A stretch of 64,000 nucleotides of DNA from Castellaniella sp049651205 (GCF_049651205.1 NZ_JBASBR010000007.1:310001-374000), one strand, 5' to 3'; positions 8,334-18,118 are shown, counted from the first letter of the stretch. Notes: generated from the sequence alone by a model not told the origin. A program made the numbers and translations.

Positions 8334-9394
8334 AAGCCGGGCTGCGCCGCCGACTTGAAGACAGCCTGCAAACTATCTGGCGTACCCGCGGCCTGATCAG
8401 CACCCTGCTGTTGCCCATGTCGTGCCTATATGGCGTAATCGCCGGCCGCCGCCAAGCCAAACAAAAACAACAGGCCTGGCAAGCACCCGTGCCGGTGATC
8501 GTCGTCGGCAATATTCTGGTCGGTGGCACAGGCAAAACACCGGTCACCGAAGCCATCTGCCAATTTTTACGCAGCCATGGATGGCACCCGGGCATCATCA
8601 GCAGAGGTTATGGTGTACAGGTCACCACCCAGGCCCACCTGAGCGACCACCGCACAGACAGCAGCTACTTGGGCGACGAACCCGCTTTGCTGCACGCCAC
8701 CACCAAAGCTCCGGTGGCCGTGCATCCCCGGCGCGTGCTGGCCGCACAGGCGCTGCTCAAGGCCCACCCCGAGATCGACGTATTGGTGGCCGACGACGGC
8801 TTGCAGCATCACTGGCTGGCGCGGCAAATTGAGATCATCGTGCAAGATACCCGCGGCACAGGCAACGGGCGCCTGCTCCCCGCCGGCCCTCTGCGCGAGC
8901 CCGCAGCACGCCTGCAGCACGCCGACTGGCTGATTACACAAGGGACGGCCGACGACAGCCGGCACACTCAGGCACCCGGGCAAATTTCAGTGTACTTGCA
9001 GCCAGACACCATCGAGCATCTGGCCAGTGGCCAGCGGCAAGCCTGGACCTCGTGGTGTGCGGCTCACGGACAGCAACTGTGCAGTGCCGCAGCGGGCATT
9101 GGCCGGCCCCAGCGTTTTTTTGACATGCTGCACCATGCGGGCCTGGCACTTGCCCAAACACTGGCCAGCCCTGATCACCAGGCGCCCTCGGCTCAGGCCC
9201 TGCAAGGCCTGCCCGCCGGGCCGATACTGATTACTGCCAAGGATGCCGTCAAATACACGCCACCCCACGACCCCCGCCTTTGGGTGGTTCATCCCAAAGC
9301 GGTATTTTCCAACCCGCTGTGGCTGGATGCGCTAGAAGCGAGGCTGCGCGAGCAAGCGCACAGTTTGCCGCACAACGTTGCCAACAGGCATTAA
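8330..9394 (+). CDS. lpxK: Tetraacyldisaccharide 4'-kinase (LpxK)
   Basis: Phosphorylates the 4' position of the lipid A disaccharide precursor at the inner membrane. The 354-residue protein has an N-terminal membrane-associated segment, the P-loop VVGNILVGGTGKTP, the SRGYG element, DEPALLH and the VADDGLQH motif with the catalytic Asp-His region. Length fits the family. It sits in the conserved order exbD-lpxK-ycaR-kdsB, tying lipid A and Kdo synthesis. Confidence 0.95.
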   Translation: MKAGLRRRLEDSLQTIWRTRGLISTLLLPMSCLYGVIAGRRQAKQKQQAWQAPVPVIVVGNILVGGTGKTPVTEAICQFLRSHGWHPGIISRGYGVQVTTQAHLSDHRTDSSYLGDEPALLHATTKAPVAVHPRRVLAAQALLKAHPEIDVLVADDGLQHHWLARQIEIIVQDTRGTGNGRLLPAGPLREPAARLQHADWLITQGTADDSRHTQAPGQISVYLQPDTIEHLASGQRQAWTSWCAAHGQQLCSAAAGIGRPQRFFDMLHHAGLALAQTLASPDHQAPSAQALQGLPAGPILITAKDAVKYTPPHDPRLWVVHPKAVFSNPLWLDALEARLREQAHSLPHNVANRH

Positions 9395-9432
9395 ACTGTT
9401 CTCTTTTGTCATCCCCACCCGACGTTCGCCCC

Positions 9433-9615
9433 ATGGAAAATCGTTTGCTGCAGATTCTTGTTTGCCCGGTCTGCAAAGGCACCTTGCGCCACGACCGCGA
9501 GCAACAAGAGCTTATCTGTCAGGCTGATCGCCTGGCCTTCCCCATCCGCGATGGGGTGCCTGTGATGTTGCCCGAAGAGGCCCGGCCTCTGAACCCCACT
9601 CCGGCACAACCATGA
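9433..9615 (+). CDS. ycaR: Trm112/YcaR (UPF0434) family small protein
   Basis: 60 residues starting at ATG 9433 (MENRLLQILVCPVCKGTL). The CPVC pair and the IRDGVPVML ending are typical of the YcaR subfamily of Trm112-like proteins, which lie between lpxK and kdsB in many proteobacteria. Only two of the zinc-site cysteines are clear, plus one later (LICQAD). The stop overlaps the kdsB start (ATGA). Function in bacteria is not settled. Confidence 0.9.
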   Translation: MENRLLQILVCPVCKGTLRHDREQQELICQADRLAFPIRDGVPVMLPEEARPLNPTPAQP

Positions 9616-10385
9616 GCTTCCTGGTTGTCGTCCCGGCACGGGCAGGTTCTACTCGCCTATTGGGCAAGCCCTTGCTGGATATTGCCGGCTTGCCCATGGT
9701 GGTACGCACTGCGCAGCAGGCTGCCAAATCCAGCGCCAGCCGCGTGCTGATTGCCACCGATCACCTCGATATCCAGCGCGCAGCCCAGGCACACGGGATC
9801 GAATCCCTCATGACGCGTACCGACCACGCCACAGGCACCGACCGCCTGTCCGAAGTCGTGCAGCAGCTGGGGCTGGCAGATGATGCCGTGGTGGTTAACG
9901 TACAGGGCGATGAGCCCCTGATCGATCCCGCGCTCATCGATGCGGTGGCTGCCTTGCTGCAGCAAAGCCCCGAGGCCGCCATCGCCACCTGCGCCGCCCC
10001 TATCCAGGACGCCGCCACCCTGTTTGATCCCAATGCAGTAAAAGTAGTGTGCGATAGCCGCTTTCGGGCCCTGTATTTCTCGCGTGCCCCTATCCCCTGG
10101 GCGCGCGATGCACTGGCCGACGGCAAGCAGCGGGTAGCCCCTGGCCTGCCCGCCTGGCACCACATCGGCCTGTATGCCTATCGTGCAAGCTTTCTGCAAG
10201 AGTTTCCACAACTGCCCCCGGGCCAGCTCGAGCGCATCGAGTCTCTCGAGCAACTGCGGGCACTTGAACAGGGCTACCCCATTTTTGTGCATCCTACCCA
10301 GGCGCTACCCGCGCGCGGCGTAGATACCGAAGAAGACCTCGCCCGCGTGCGAGCCTGGTTTGTCCAAGAAGACAGCCAGCACTGA
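9612..10385 (+). CDS. kdsB: 3-deoxy-manno-octulosonate cytidylyltransferase (KdsB)
   Basis: Activates Kdo with CTP for transfer to lipid A. The 257-residue protein has the nucleotidyltransferase signature VVPARAGSTRLLGKPLLDI near the start, then the family motifs TRTDHATGTDRLSEV, VVNVQGDEPLI and HHIGLYAYR. It overlaps the ycaR stop. About 70 bases separate it from adk, including a likely adk leader. Confidence 0.96.
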   Translation: MSFLVVVPARAGSTRLLGKPLLDIAGLPMVVRTAQQAAKSSASRVLIATDHLDIQRAAQAHGIESLMTRTDHATGTDRLSEVVQQLGLADDAVVVNVQGDEPLIDPALIDAVAALLQQSPEAAIATCAAPIQDAATLFDPNAVKVVCDSRFRALYFSRAPIPWARDALADGKQRVAPGLPAWHHIGLYAYRASFLQEFPQLPPGQLERIESLEQLRALEQGYPIFVHPTQALPARGVDTEEDLARVRAWFVQEDSQH

Positions 10386-10458
10386 AGGACCCATCCTGCA
10401 ACAAATGATGCGTTGCGGCATAATCGGAAAAATTTAAAAGATACTTACGGAGGAAATT

Positions 10459-11127
10459 ATGCGCTTGATTCTGCTGGGCCCCCCCGGGGCGGGCAAAGGC
10501 ACCCAGGCCGCGTTCATCACTGAAGCTTTTGGGATTCCACAAATCTCAACAGGCGACATGCTGCGAGCGGCCGTCAAGGCGCAGACCCCCTTAGGTCTGG
10601 AAGCCAAAAAAATCATGGATCAAGGCGGCTTGGTGTCCGATGACATCATCATCGGGCTGGTGCATGATCGCCTGGCGCAGCCGGATTGCCGCGATGGCTA
10701 TCTGTTTGATGGCTTCCCGCGCACGATTCCGCAGGCAGATGCACTGAAAGATGCCAAAATTCACCTGGATTACGTCATCGAAATCAGCGTCCCCGAAGAA
10801 AACATCATCGAGCGCATGAGCGGTCGACGGGTGCACGTGGCCAGCGGCCGCACCTATCACGTCAAGTTCAACCCGCCCCAACAAGAGGGGCTGGACGACG
10901 AAACCCAAGAACCCCTGATCCAACGGGATGACGACCGCGAAGAAACCGTCCGTCACCGGCTGGCGGTTTATCGCGAGCAAACCCGGCCCTTGGTGGATTA
11001 CTACTCGCAATGGGCCAGCACAGGCGATTCCATGGCACCCCAATATGCCAAGATTTCCGGCGTCGGCTCGGTGGACGAAATCCGCCAGCGGATTCTGGAC
11101 ATCTTGCGCGCACATACCGCTGCCTGA
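10459..11127 (+). CDS. adk: Adenylate kinase
   Basis: Interconverts ATP, AMP and ADP. The 222-residue protein has the P-loop LLGPPGAGKGTQA, the AMP-binding region with STGDMLRAAV and DGFPRTIPQA, and a long LID domain (GRRVHVASGRTYHVKFNPP), so it is the long, non-zinc bacterial type. A strong ribosome site (GGAGGAAATT) precedes ATG 10459. A SDR gene follows after ten bases and may be cotranscribed. Confidence 0.97.
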   Translation: MRLILLGPPGAGKGTQAAFITEAFGIPQISTGDMLRAAVKAQTPLGLEAKKIMDQGGLVSDDIIIGLVHDRLAQPDCRDGYLFDGFPRTIPQADALKDAKIHLDYVIEISVPEENIIERMSGRRVHVASGRTYHVKFNPPQQEGLDDETQEPLIQRDDDREETVRHRLAVYREQTRPLVDYYSQWASTGDSMAPQYAKISGVGSVDEIRQRILDILRAHTAA

Positions 11128-11137
11128 GGCCAAGTCG

Positions 11138-11896
11138 ATGGATATTCGTGATCAGGTCTTCATCGTTACGGGCGGGGCCTCCGGCCTGGGGGCTGGCACC
11201 GCACGGGCACTGGTGGCTCAAGGCGCGCAGGTTGTGTTGGCCGATGTCCAGGACGAAGCCGGCCAGGCACTGGCTGCCGAACTTCACCAAACCTACGTAC
11301 ATTGCGACGTCACCCTCGAGGCCGACGGCCAGGCCGTGATTGACCAGGCCACGTCACAAGGCACATTGCGCGGCCTCATCAATTGCGCGGGTATTGCTCC
11401 TGCGGCCCGTATCGTCAGCAAAAACGGCCCACACGATCTGGCCCTGTTTCGCCGGGTCATCGACATCAATCTGGTGGGTTCGTTCAATATGGCGCGCCTG
11501 GCCGCTTCAGCCATGGGCGCCAACACACCGCAGGCCACCGGCGAGCGGGGGATCATCATCAATACCGCCTCGGTCGCTGCCTACGACGGCCAGATCGGAC
11601 AAAGTGCCTACGCAGCATCCAAAGCCGGCATTGTTGGCATGACACTGGCCATCGCTCGAGATCTCTCCCGCGTGGGGATCCGGTGCATGACCATCGCGCC
11701 TGGCATTTTTGGCACGCCCATGCTGTTTGGCATGCCCCAAGAAGTACAAGACTCCCTGGCGGCCAGCGTGCCCTTCCCGTCCCGTTTGGGCAGGCCCGAA
11801 GACTACGCCAAACTGGTGCTCAGCATCCTCGATAACGACATGCTCAACGGCGAAACCATCCGGCTGGATGGGGCTATCCGCATGGCACCCAAGTAA
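11138..11896 (+). CDS. SDR-family dehydrogenase, HSD10 / 3-hydroxyacyl-CoA dehydrogenase type 2-like
   Basis: 252 residues with the classical short-chain dehydrogenase pattern: the nucleotide-binding TGGASGLG near residue 12, NCAG (NNAG-like), a catalytic serine in NTASVAAYDGQIGQ, and YAASK. The spacing and the later MTIAPGIFGTPM segment resemble NAD-dependent 3-hydroxyacyl-CoA dehydrogenases of the HSD10 type, which act in branched-chain or short-chain acyl-CoA oxidation. Start at ATG 11138, ten bases after adk; the reading frame is open upstream inside adk but that part is not protein-like. Substrate not certain. Confidence 0.8.
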   Translation: MDIRDQVFIVTGGASGLGAGTARALVAQGAQVVLADVQDEAGQALAAELHQTYVHCDVTLEADGQAVIDQATSQGTLRGLINCAGIAPAARIVSKNGPHDLALFRRVIDINLVGSFNMARLAASAMGANTPQATGERGIIINTASVAAYDGQIGQSAYAASKAGIVGMTLAIARDLSRVGIRCMTIAPGIFGTPMLFGMPQEVQDSLAASVPFPSRLGRPEDYAKLVLSILDNDMLNGETIRLDGAIRMAPK

Positions 11897-11903
11897 GCAA
11901 GCC

Positions 11904-13460
11904 ATGGGCTTGCTGCGCTCGGCCGCTACCATTAGCGGCCTTACTTTGTTTTCACGCATCACCGGCATGCTGCGCGATGTCCTCATCGCCACCATGTTTG
12001 GGGCGGGCCCCCTGACAGACGCATTTTGGGTCGCGTTTCGCATCCCCAATCTGTTGCGCCGCTTATTTGCCGAAGGCGCGTTCTCACAGGCTTTTGTGCC
12101 GATTCTGGGCGAGATACGCCAACGAGGCGACCACGACACATTGCGCCGCCTGCTTGATCGCGTTGCACTCTTGTTGTTTGTCACATTGTGCGGCGTCACC
12201 ATCGCAGGGATCCTCGGTGCCAGCTGGGTGGTTACCGCCATGGCCAGCGGCATGCGCACCGCCAGCCGGGCCACCGAGTTTCATGAGGCCATCTGGATGA
12301 CGCGGCTGATGTTTCCCTACATCATCTGCATGTCGTTGGTGGCGTTTGCCTCAGGCGTGCTCAATACTTTCAGCCGCTTTGCCATCCCCGCGTTTACACC
12401 CGTCCTGCTCAACCTCTCGATGATTGGCGCCAGTGTCCTGCTCAGTCACCAGATGGCCCAACCCATCCACGCCCTGGCGGTGGGCGTGTTGGTGGGGGGG
12501 TTCCTGCAGTTGGCAGTGCAATGGGTGGCGTTGGGGCGCCTTGGTCTACTGCCCCGTTACGGTGATGGCATCAGGGCGGCCTGGCAAGACCCCACTGTAC
12601 GACGCATCATGCGCCAGATGCTGCCCGCCACCCTTGGGGTATCAGTGGCCCAGCTGTCCTTGCTGATCAATACCAATATCGCCACCTGGCTGGCCCCCGG
12701 CAGTGTCACCTGGCTGTCCTTTGCCGACCGCCTGATGGAGTTTCCCACCGCCTTGCTGGGCGTTGCCCTGGGTACGGTACTTCTGCCCAGTTTGTCCGCC
12801 GCCCATGCCGACAACAACCAACACGCCTACAACGCTCTGCTGGATTGGGGCCTACGCCTGGTACTGCTGCTGGGGCTGCCCGCCGCCCTGGGCATGGCAC
12901 TGCTATCTGATGGCCTGGTGGCCACGCTGTTTAACTATGGGGCTTTCTCAGCCACGGATGTGGCCCAAACCCGCTTGGCCGTTACCGCCTACGCCGCAGG
13001 CCTGCTGGGCCTTCTGGCCATCAAGATCCTGGCGCCCGGCTTTTACGCCAAGCAGGATATCCGCACGCCGGTTCGCATCGCCATCGCCGTACTGATATTT
13101 ACCCAATTGATGAATCTCATCCTGGTGCCTTGGCTGGCACACGCTGGCTTGGCCTTATCCATCGGCCTGGGGGCTAGTGCCAACGCACTGACGCTGGTGG
13201 TGCTATTGCGCCGCCGCGGGCTGTACACCCCCCTGCCCGGCTGGACACCGTTTACAGCGCGAATACTGCCGGCGCTGGCCGTCCTGGCCGGGGTGCTGGT
13301 ATGGGCCAACCAGCAGATCGATTGGATCGCCCTGGGCGCCCATCCGGCCTCACGCGTTGCCTGGCTTGGCGGCGTTTTGGCCCTGGCGATTGGCGCCTAC
13401 TTCAGCACCTTGTTTTTATTCGGTTTTCGGCCAAGAGACTTTACACGCAGGCGGGCGTAG
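11904..13460 (+). CDS. murJ: Lipid II flippase MurJ (MviN)
   Basis: Polytopic inner-membrane flippase of the MOP superfamily that exports lipid II for peptidoglycan synthesis. 518 residues starting MGLLRSAATISGLTLFSRITGMLRD, with the family hallmarks GAGPLTDAFWVAFRIPNLLRRLFAEGA and FSQAFVPI near the N-terminus in separate segments, and about 14 hydrophobic segments. Start is ATG 11904, a few bases after the SDR stop. rpsT follows, a frequent proteobacterial neighbour. Confidence 0.95.
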   Translation: MGLLRSAATISGLTLFSRITGMLRDVLIATMFGAGPLTDAFWVAFRIPNLLRRLFAEGAFSQAFVPILGEIRQRGDHDTLRRLLDRVALLLFVTLCGVTIAGILGASWVVTAMASGMRTASRATEFHEAIWMTRLMFPYIICMSLVAFASGVLNTFSRFAIPAFTPVLLNLSMIGASVLLSHQMAQPIHALAVGVLVGGFLQLAVQWVALGRLGLLPRYGDGIRAAWQDPTVRRIMRQMLPATLGVSVAQLSLLINTNIATWLAPGSVTWLSFADRLMEFPTALLGVALGTVLLPSLSAAHADNNQHAYNALLDWGLRLVLLLGLPAALGMALLSDGLVATLFNYGAFSATDVAQTRLAVTAYAAGLLGLLAIKILAPGFYAKQDIRTPVRIAIAVLIFTQLMNLILVPWLAHAGLALSIGLGASANALTLVVLLRRRGLYTPLPGWTPFTARILPALAVLAGVLVWANQQIDWIALGAHPASRVAWLGGVLALAIGAYFSTLFLFGFRPRDFTRRRA

Positions 13461-13529
13461 GATAAACTTACTGTCTTTGCTTTACTGTACAAGCACCCGT
13501 TTCCATTTTTGCAAACCAGATAACACCCT

Positions 13530-13793
13530 ATGGCAAATTCTGCACAAGCCCGTAAACGCGCCCGCCAGGCCGTTGCCCATAACAAACACAACGCTAGCAT
13601 GCGTTCGATGCTGCGCACCGCCATCAAGCGTGTTCGCCAAGCCATCGAAGCCGGCGACCAAACCGCTGCCAACGAAGCCTTTCGCAAAACCAGCAGCGTC
13701 ATCGACCGCGTTGCCGACAAGCAAATTATTCACAAAAACAAGGCTGCCCGGCATAAAAGCCGTTTGTCAGCTGCCATCAAGGCCCTGGCCTAA
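13530..13793 (+). CDS. rpsT: 30S ribosomal protein S20
   Basis: 87 residues, very rich in lysine, arginine and alanine, starting MANSAQARKRARQAVAHN and ending with the KNKAARHKSRLSAAIK helix typical of S20, which binds 16S rRNA early in assembly. A strong hairpin terminator follows the stop. Confidence 0.98.
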   Translation: MANSAQARKRARQAVAHNKHNASMRSMLRTAIKRVRQAIEAGDQTAANEAFRKTSSVIDRVADKQIIHKNKAARHKSRLSAAIKALA

Positions 13794-13816
13794 TCCAGAA
13801 ACGCAGCTTGTACTGT

Positions 13817-13843
13817 AAAAAAGGCGCCCCAGGCGCCTTTTTT
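13817..13843. terminator. Bidirectional terminator between rpsT and argF
   Basis: A six-base GGCGCC stem, extended by an A6 / T6 pairing, with a three-base loop. Because A6 precedes and T6 follows the stem, it can end transcription of rpsT on the plus strand and argF on the minus strand. Confidence 0.9.
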
Positions 13844-13935
13844 GTGGCCACAAAAAGCGCCACCATATCTTTTTATAATCTGCACATGACCCCCTGATGT
13901 AAGAGGAGATCTTGTGGTCGCTTTGTATGGCCGCC

Positions 13936-14871
13936 CTACTGACGGCCCAACAGCAAAAACTCCATCAGCGCTTTTTGTACATGCAGACGGTTTTCAGCCT
14001 CGTCCCACACCACGCTTTGGGGGCCGTCGATGACCTCGCCCGAGACTTCCTCGCCCCGATGCGCCGGCAGGCAATGCATAAAGATGGCATCCGGCTTGGC
14101 GGCAGCCATCATCGGTGCATCCACACACCAGTCGGCAAACGCCAGGCGCCGGGCTTCGTTTTCGGTTTCGTAGCCCATGCTGGTCCAGACATCGGTAGTG
14201 ACCAAATCTGCGCCCCGGCAGGCCTCGGTGGGGTCGTCAAACTCTTTGAGGATGCTCTCTGGCTGCTGACCTACCCGCAGTGGATCAAGTCGGTAGCCGG
14301 CCGGCCCTGACACATGCAGGGTAAAGCCCAGAAGCTCGGCGGCCTGCAACCAGGTGTAGGACATATTATTGGCGTCACCAATCCAGGCCACTGTTTTGCC
14401 ACGAATGGATCCGCGGTGCTCGACAAAGGTAAGGATGTCAGCGAGGATCTGGCAAGGATGGTATTCGTTGGTCAGGCCATTGATTACCGGCACCCGCGAG
14501 TGCGCAGCAAAGCGCTCGATACGCGTTTGCTCGAAGGTGCGGATCATCACCAGATCGACCATGCGGGAAATCACCCGCGCGGTATCCTCGATGGGTTCAG
14601 AACGCCCCAGTTGGGAGCCCTCGGTGGTGAGATAGATAACCGAGCCACCCAATTGATACATCCCGGCCTCGAAGGACACCCGGGTGCGTGTGCTGGCTTT
14701 CTCGAACACCATCGCCAGGTTGCGGTCGTGCAGCGTGTGGTGAGGCTGATAGCGCTTGAATTTATCTTTAATGAGACGCGCGCGCTCGATGACGTAATGA
14801 ATCTCGTCTTCAGAAAAATCACGCAACTGCAAAAAATGCCGCAAAGGCCCGGCCGGTAGTGCTGCTGACAT
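13936..14871 (-). CDS. argF: Ornithine carbamoyltransferase
   Basis: Makes citrulline from ornithine and carbamoyl phosphate in arginine synthesis. The 311-residue protein carries the carbamoyl-phosphate motif KASTRTRVSFE, the HPCQ motif, and the ornithine-binding HCLPAHRGEEV near the C-terminus. argG lies about 600 bases beyond on the same strand, with the DUF3579 gene transcribed the other way between them. Confidence 0.96.
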   Translation of the reverse strand: MSAALPAGPLRHFLQLRDFSEDEIHYVIERARLIKDKFKRYQPHHTLHDRNLAMVFEKASTRTRVSFEAGMYQLGGSVIYLTTEGSQLGRSEPIEDTARVISRMVDLVMIRTFEQTRIERFAAHSRVPVINGLTNEYHPCQILADILTFVEHRGSIRGKTVAWIGDANNMSYTWLQAAELLGFTLHVSGPAGYRLDPLRVGQQPESILKEFDDPTEACRGADLVTTDVWTSMGYETENEARRLAFADWCVDAPMMAAAKPDAIFMHCLPAHRGEEVSGEVIDGPQSVVWDEAENRLHVQKALMEFLLLGRQ

Positions 14872-15002
14872 GGGAAACCCTGTGCAAAGGGATCATATTA
14901 CCGTGCGGCAGCACGACGCGCAAAACGCTGATCGGATACAATGCGCGGCGTAGGGGATGTTGCGCACCTGGGAGCCAGGCGTGCCCCGTCTTTGGAATCC
15001 AC

Positions 15003-15317
15003 ATGAACAACCCTGTCCAGCACTTGATCATCCACGGCAAAACCTTGGATGGCCAACGCTTCCGTCCCAGCGATTGGGCCGAACGCCTGGCCGGCGTCCT
15101 GTCTCAGTTTCGCCCGGCCGGCTCAATCCGCAATCCGCTGTCGTACTCGCCCTACGCCATGCCGCGCCAGCTAGAAGGTACCCCCTGTGTCGTCATCGAC
15201 CACCGGCTGCGTCAGCTAGAGCCGCTGGCCTGGAAGTTTGCCTGTGATTTTGCCGAAAGCAACCATCTGCAAACCACAGATACGGCGGAACCCATCGCCG
15301 GCCTGCCCGAAACCTGA
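15003..15317 (+). CDS. DUF3579 family protein
   Basis: 104 residues (MNNPVQHLIIHGKTLDGQRFRPSDWAERLAG in two parts), matching the DUF3579 family common in beta-proteobacteria. The recognisable pieces are FRPSDWAERLAG and SPYAMP. No enzymatic motif or membrane segment is visible. ATG at 15003 fixes the start; the upstream open frame is not protein-like. It sits between argF and argG on the opposite strand. Role unknown. Confidence 0.75.
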   Translation: MNNPVQHLIIHGKTLDGQRFRPSDWAERLAGVLSQFRPAGSIRNPLSYSPYAMPRQLEGTPCVVIDHRLRQLEPLAWKFACDFAESNHLQTTDTAEPIAGLPET

Positions 15318-15390
15318 GCCCACGGCACACCCTACCGCCTGCGCACAGGCGCCCGCCCCTACCCCTCTGCTTGCGCCGCCAGACGCCCAT

Positions 15391-15421
15391 AAATAAAGGC
15401 CAGCAATGCCGGCCTTTATTT
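15391..15421. terminator. Bidirectional terminator between the DUF3579 gene and argG
   Basis: An 11-bp perfect stem, AAATAAAGGCC / GGCCTTTATTT, with a nine-base loop. AT-rich flanks on both sides suit both the plus-strand DUF3579 gene and the minus-strand argG gene. Confidence 0.8.
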
Positions 15422-15453
15422 GTTTGGTTCACCAGCCCATCGGCCAGCCTGGT

Positions 15454-16800
15454 TTAGTGCTCTTTGCCTGTATCCTGGCGGATCTGCGGAATATCCGACT
15501 GGCTGGTTTTGGCCAGCAAACCCACCTGGGTATATGTAAACAGTTTTGCGCGGGTATCCACGATATCCAGGTTGCGCATGGTCAGCTGCCCAATACGATC
15601 CAGAGGCGAGAACATGGACTCACCTTTCTCCATCGTCAGGCGATCCGGGTGATAGGTAAGATTGGCCGACTGCGTATTGAGGATCGTGTAGTCGTTGCCA
15701 CGGCGCAGCTCAAGGGTGACTTCACCGGTAATGGCTCTGGCTACCCAGCGCTGGGCGGTTTCGCGCAGCATGATGGCCTGGGGATCAAACCAACGGCCCT
15801 GATACAGCAAACGCCCCAGACGCAAGCCATTGATGCGGTATTGCTCGATGGTGTCTTCGTTGTGGATGCCGCTTACCAGACGCTCGTAGGCAATGTGCAG
15901 CAAGGCCATGCCCGGGGCTTCGTAGATGCCGCGGCTCTTGGCTTCAATAATGCGGTTTTCGATCTGATCGCTCATCCCCAGACCATGACGCCCGCCGATC
16001 CGGTTGGCCTCCAGCATGAGCTCGACCGCATCGGTGTACTCGACGCCGTTGAGCGCCACCGGATGCCCTTCATCGAAGCGCACAGTGACTTCTTCGGCCT
16101 TTACCTCGACTTCGGGTTTCCAGAAGGCAAGCCCCATGATGGGCTGCACGATACGCATGCCCGAATCCAGGTGTTCAAGATCCTTGGCCTCGTGGGTTGC
16201 GCCCAGCATGTTTGAATCGGTGGAATATGCTTTCTCAGCCGACATCTTGTAATCAAAGCCGTTTTCCTGCAGATACTGCGACATCTCGGCGCGCCCGCCA
16301 AGCTCGTCGATAAATTGCTGATCAAGCCACGGCTTATAAATCTTGAGCTCGGGGTTAGTGAGCAAACCATAACGATAAAAGCGTTCGATATCGTTGCCCT
16401 TGAACGTGCTGCCGTCGCCCCAGATATGCACGTCGTCTTCACGCATGGCCGACACCAGCATGGTGCCAGTAACCGCACGGCCGATCGGCGTGGTATTAAA
16501 GTAAGTGACACCACCCGTCGAGATATGAAACGCGCTGCACTGCAAGGCGGCAATGCCTTCAGACACCAGTTGCGCGCGGCAATCCACCAACCGTGCCCCT
16601 TTGGCGCCATAGCGCAACGCCTTACGGGGGATCTCATCGTAATCCGGCTCGTCGGGCTGGCCCAGGTTTGCCGTGTAGGCAAACGGGATTGCGCCCTTGT
16701 TCTTCATCCACAGCAAGGCAGCGCTGGTATCCAGCCCGCCCGAAAAGGCGATGCCGACCTTCTGCCCGACCGGCAGATTTTCGAGAATGGTTGTGCTCAT
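15454..16800 (-). CDS. argG: Argininosuccinate synthase
   Basis: ATP-dependent joining of citrulline and aspartate. The 448-residue protein has the N-terminal PP-loop VGIAFSGGLDTSAAL, and its length and sequence (for example DGSTFKGNDIERFYRYG) match the longer E. coli-type ArgG. It works after ArgF, encoded nearby on the same strand; argH is not in the window. Confidence 0.97.
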   Translation of the reverse strand: MSTTILENLPVGQKVGIAFSGGLDTSAALLWMKNKGAIPFAYTANLGQPDEPDYDEIPRKALRYGAKGARLVDCRAQLVSEGIAALQCSAFHISTGGVTYFNTTPIGRAVTGTMLVSAMREDDVHIWGDGSTFKGNDIERFYRYGLLTNPELKIYKPWLDQQFIDELGGRAEMSQYLQENGFDYKMSAEKAYSTDSNMLGATHEAKDLEHLDSGMRIVQPIMGLAFWKPEVEVKAEEVTVRFDEGHPVALNGVEYTDAVELMLEANRIGGRHGLGMSDQIENRIIEAKSRGIYEAPGMALLHIAYERLVSGIHNEDTIEQYRINGLRLGRLLYQGRWFDPQAIMLRETAQRWVARAITGEVTLELRRGNDYTILNTQSANLTYHPDRLTMEKGESMFSPLDRIGQLTMRNLDIVDTRAKLFTYTQVGLLAKTSQSDIPQIRQDTGKEH

Positions 16801-16891
16801 GGGGATCCGGACAAATCAGTAAAAAAGAGACAAACGACCATTATACGGCCTGCCTGATGCTGAACCTGGGCAGTGGCTGCCCGAAACCTCT

Positions 16892-18118
16892 TCAGGAGAA
16901 TCGCTCGTCCAGCCAATCAAGCGCCACCGCAGCCGAAATGGCCGGGTTGGCATTCTGGCAGTGCCCATCGGCGCCTTCGGCCGCTGTAAAGATATGCGAG
17001 GTAGACGGCCCGCCTGTACCCTGCATAAATACACTTAGCTGACGCAGGGGCTCCGCCCCCTCACCTTCGCCGGCAAGCGCAAGACTTGGGCAGGCAATCT
17101 GACTCAAGGCCTGGCTATCCACCCGAAACTGGCGTAAATAACGATAGGTGTCTGCAAACCCCTCTTGCCCGAAGCGGCACATCAAATTACCCGCCATCCC
17201 GCGGGTTTGCGCATCCATCACACTATCTGGGATATGCGGCAAATCTGCCAAGCGAAAATCATCTGTCGTGCTGAGCTCAGCAGGATCCACACCCGCAAAA
17301 GACACCATATAGGCATGCAGATCGGTAATGGGAGAATTGGCAATCAGTGCACTGAAACGAGGCTCGTGTGCCGCAATACGGGTTGCAAAGTACCCCCCGA
17401 AACTGATCCCCATCAAGGCCAGCCGGCCTGTATAAACCTCGGGCACAGACATCACATAGTCGGCCACTTGTCTGCCCACCTGCTCAAAGTCTGGCGCAAA
17501 GTGGCTGTTCTCATGAAAACGCCAAGCATCCATCTGTCCTGGCCCGGTAAACAGCAGCAAATCGTAACCACGCTCAAATGCGGCAGCGCCGTACATGATC
17601 CAGGACTCTTCAAGGGTGCCATCGAAGCCACTGACGATGGCCAGTATCTTGGCTGAACCGACACCGCTTGGCTGACGGATGTGATATGCAGGCAGCGCCA
17701 GCCCCTGGTAATGAAACCAGAGTTCTGTCCCGTGAATCCCTGCCATTTGTAAAAACGCCATAAAACAACGCCTGCTGGATACACCCAGTGCCCGGTGCCG
17801 GGCGTCTTGAATCGATGCGTAGTACTCTGCCGCCCGGTAACTGTTGCAGGCCTCAAGGTATTGGTCTCGCGCACTGATGGCATGCCCACGCGCCGCACGG
17901 CCCTCTGCATCGGCCTGGTGGCGTCGGCCAGATGCCTCGAAGGCATCTACCCAGGCAGCCGGGTTGGCGTTACCAATCTGCTGGGCCAAAGCCAGGCACT
18001 CGCCCACCGACGCACCCCCATAACGAGCCGAGCCCAGCTGACGCATCAACTGATAATCCATTTCGGGGTTTACAAAGCCCCGAACCCGCGTGTGCCCTCG
18101 TTCCAGATCATCGGTCAT
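16892..18118 (-). CDS. Alpha/beta hydrolase with N-terminal helical domain, FrsA / 2,6-dihydroxypseudooxynicotine hydrolase-like
   Basis: About 408 residues. The first 150 are helical and cap-like (SYRAAEYYASIQDARHRALG). A hydrolase fold follows, with an oxyanion region (SGFDGTLEES) and a nucleophile elbow GISFGG; the probable acid and histidine are near EGEGAE and ADGHCQN. This layout is seen in FrsA-like esterases and in C-C bond hydrolases of N-heterocycle degradation. Two ATGs compete; 18118 is preferred because GGAG lies nine bases ahead, whereas the ATG at 18127 abuts it. No pathway neighbours, so the substrate is unknown. Confidence 0.7.
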   Translation of the reverse strand: MTDDLERGHTRVRGFVNPEMDYQLMRQLGSARYGGASVGECLALAQQIGNANPAAWVDAFEASGRRHQADAEGRAARGHAISARDQYLEACNSYRAAEYYASIQDARHRALGVSSRRCFMAFLQMAGIHGTELWFHYQGLALPAYHIRQPSGVGSAKILAIVSGFDGTLEESWIMYGAAAFERGYDLLLFTGPGQMDAWRFHENSHFAPDFEQVGRQVADYVMSVPEVYTGRLALMGISFGGYFATRIAAHEPRFSALIANSPITDLHAYMVSFAGVDPAELSTTDDFRLADLPHIPDSVMDAQTRGMAGNLMCRFGQEGFADTYRYLRQFRVDSQALSQIACPSLALAGEGEGAEPLRQLSVFMQGTGGPSTSHIFTAAEGADGHCQNANPAISAAVALDWLDERFS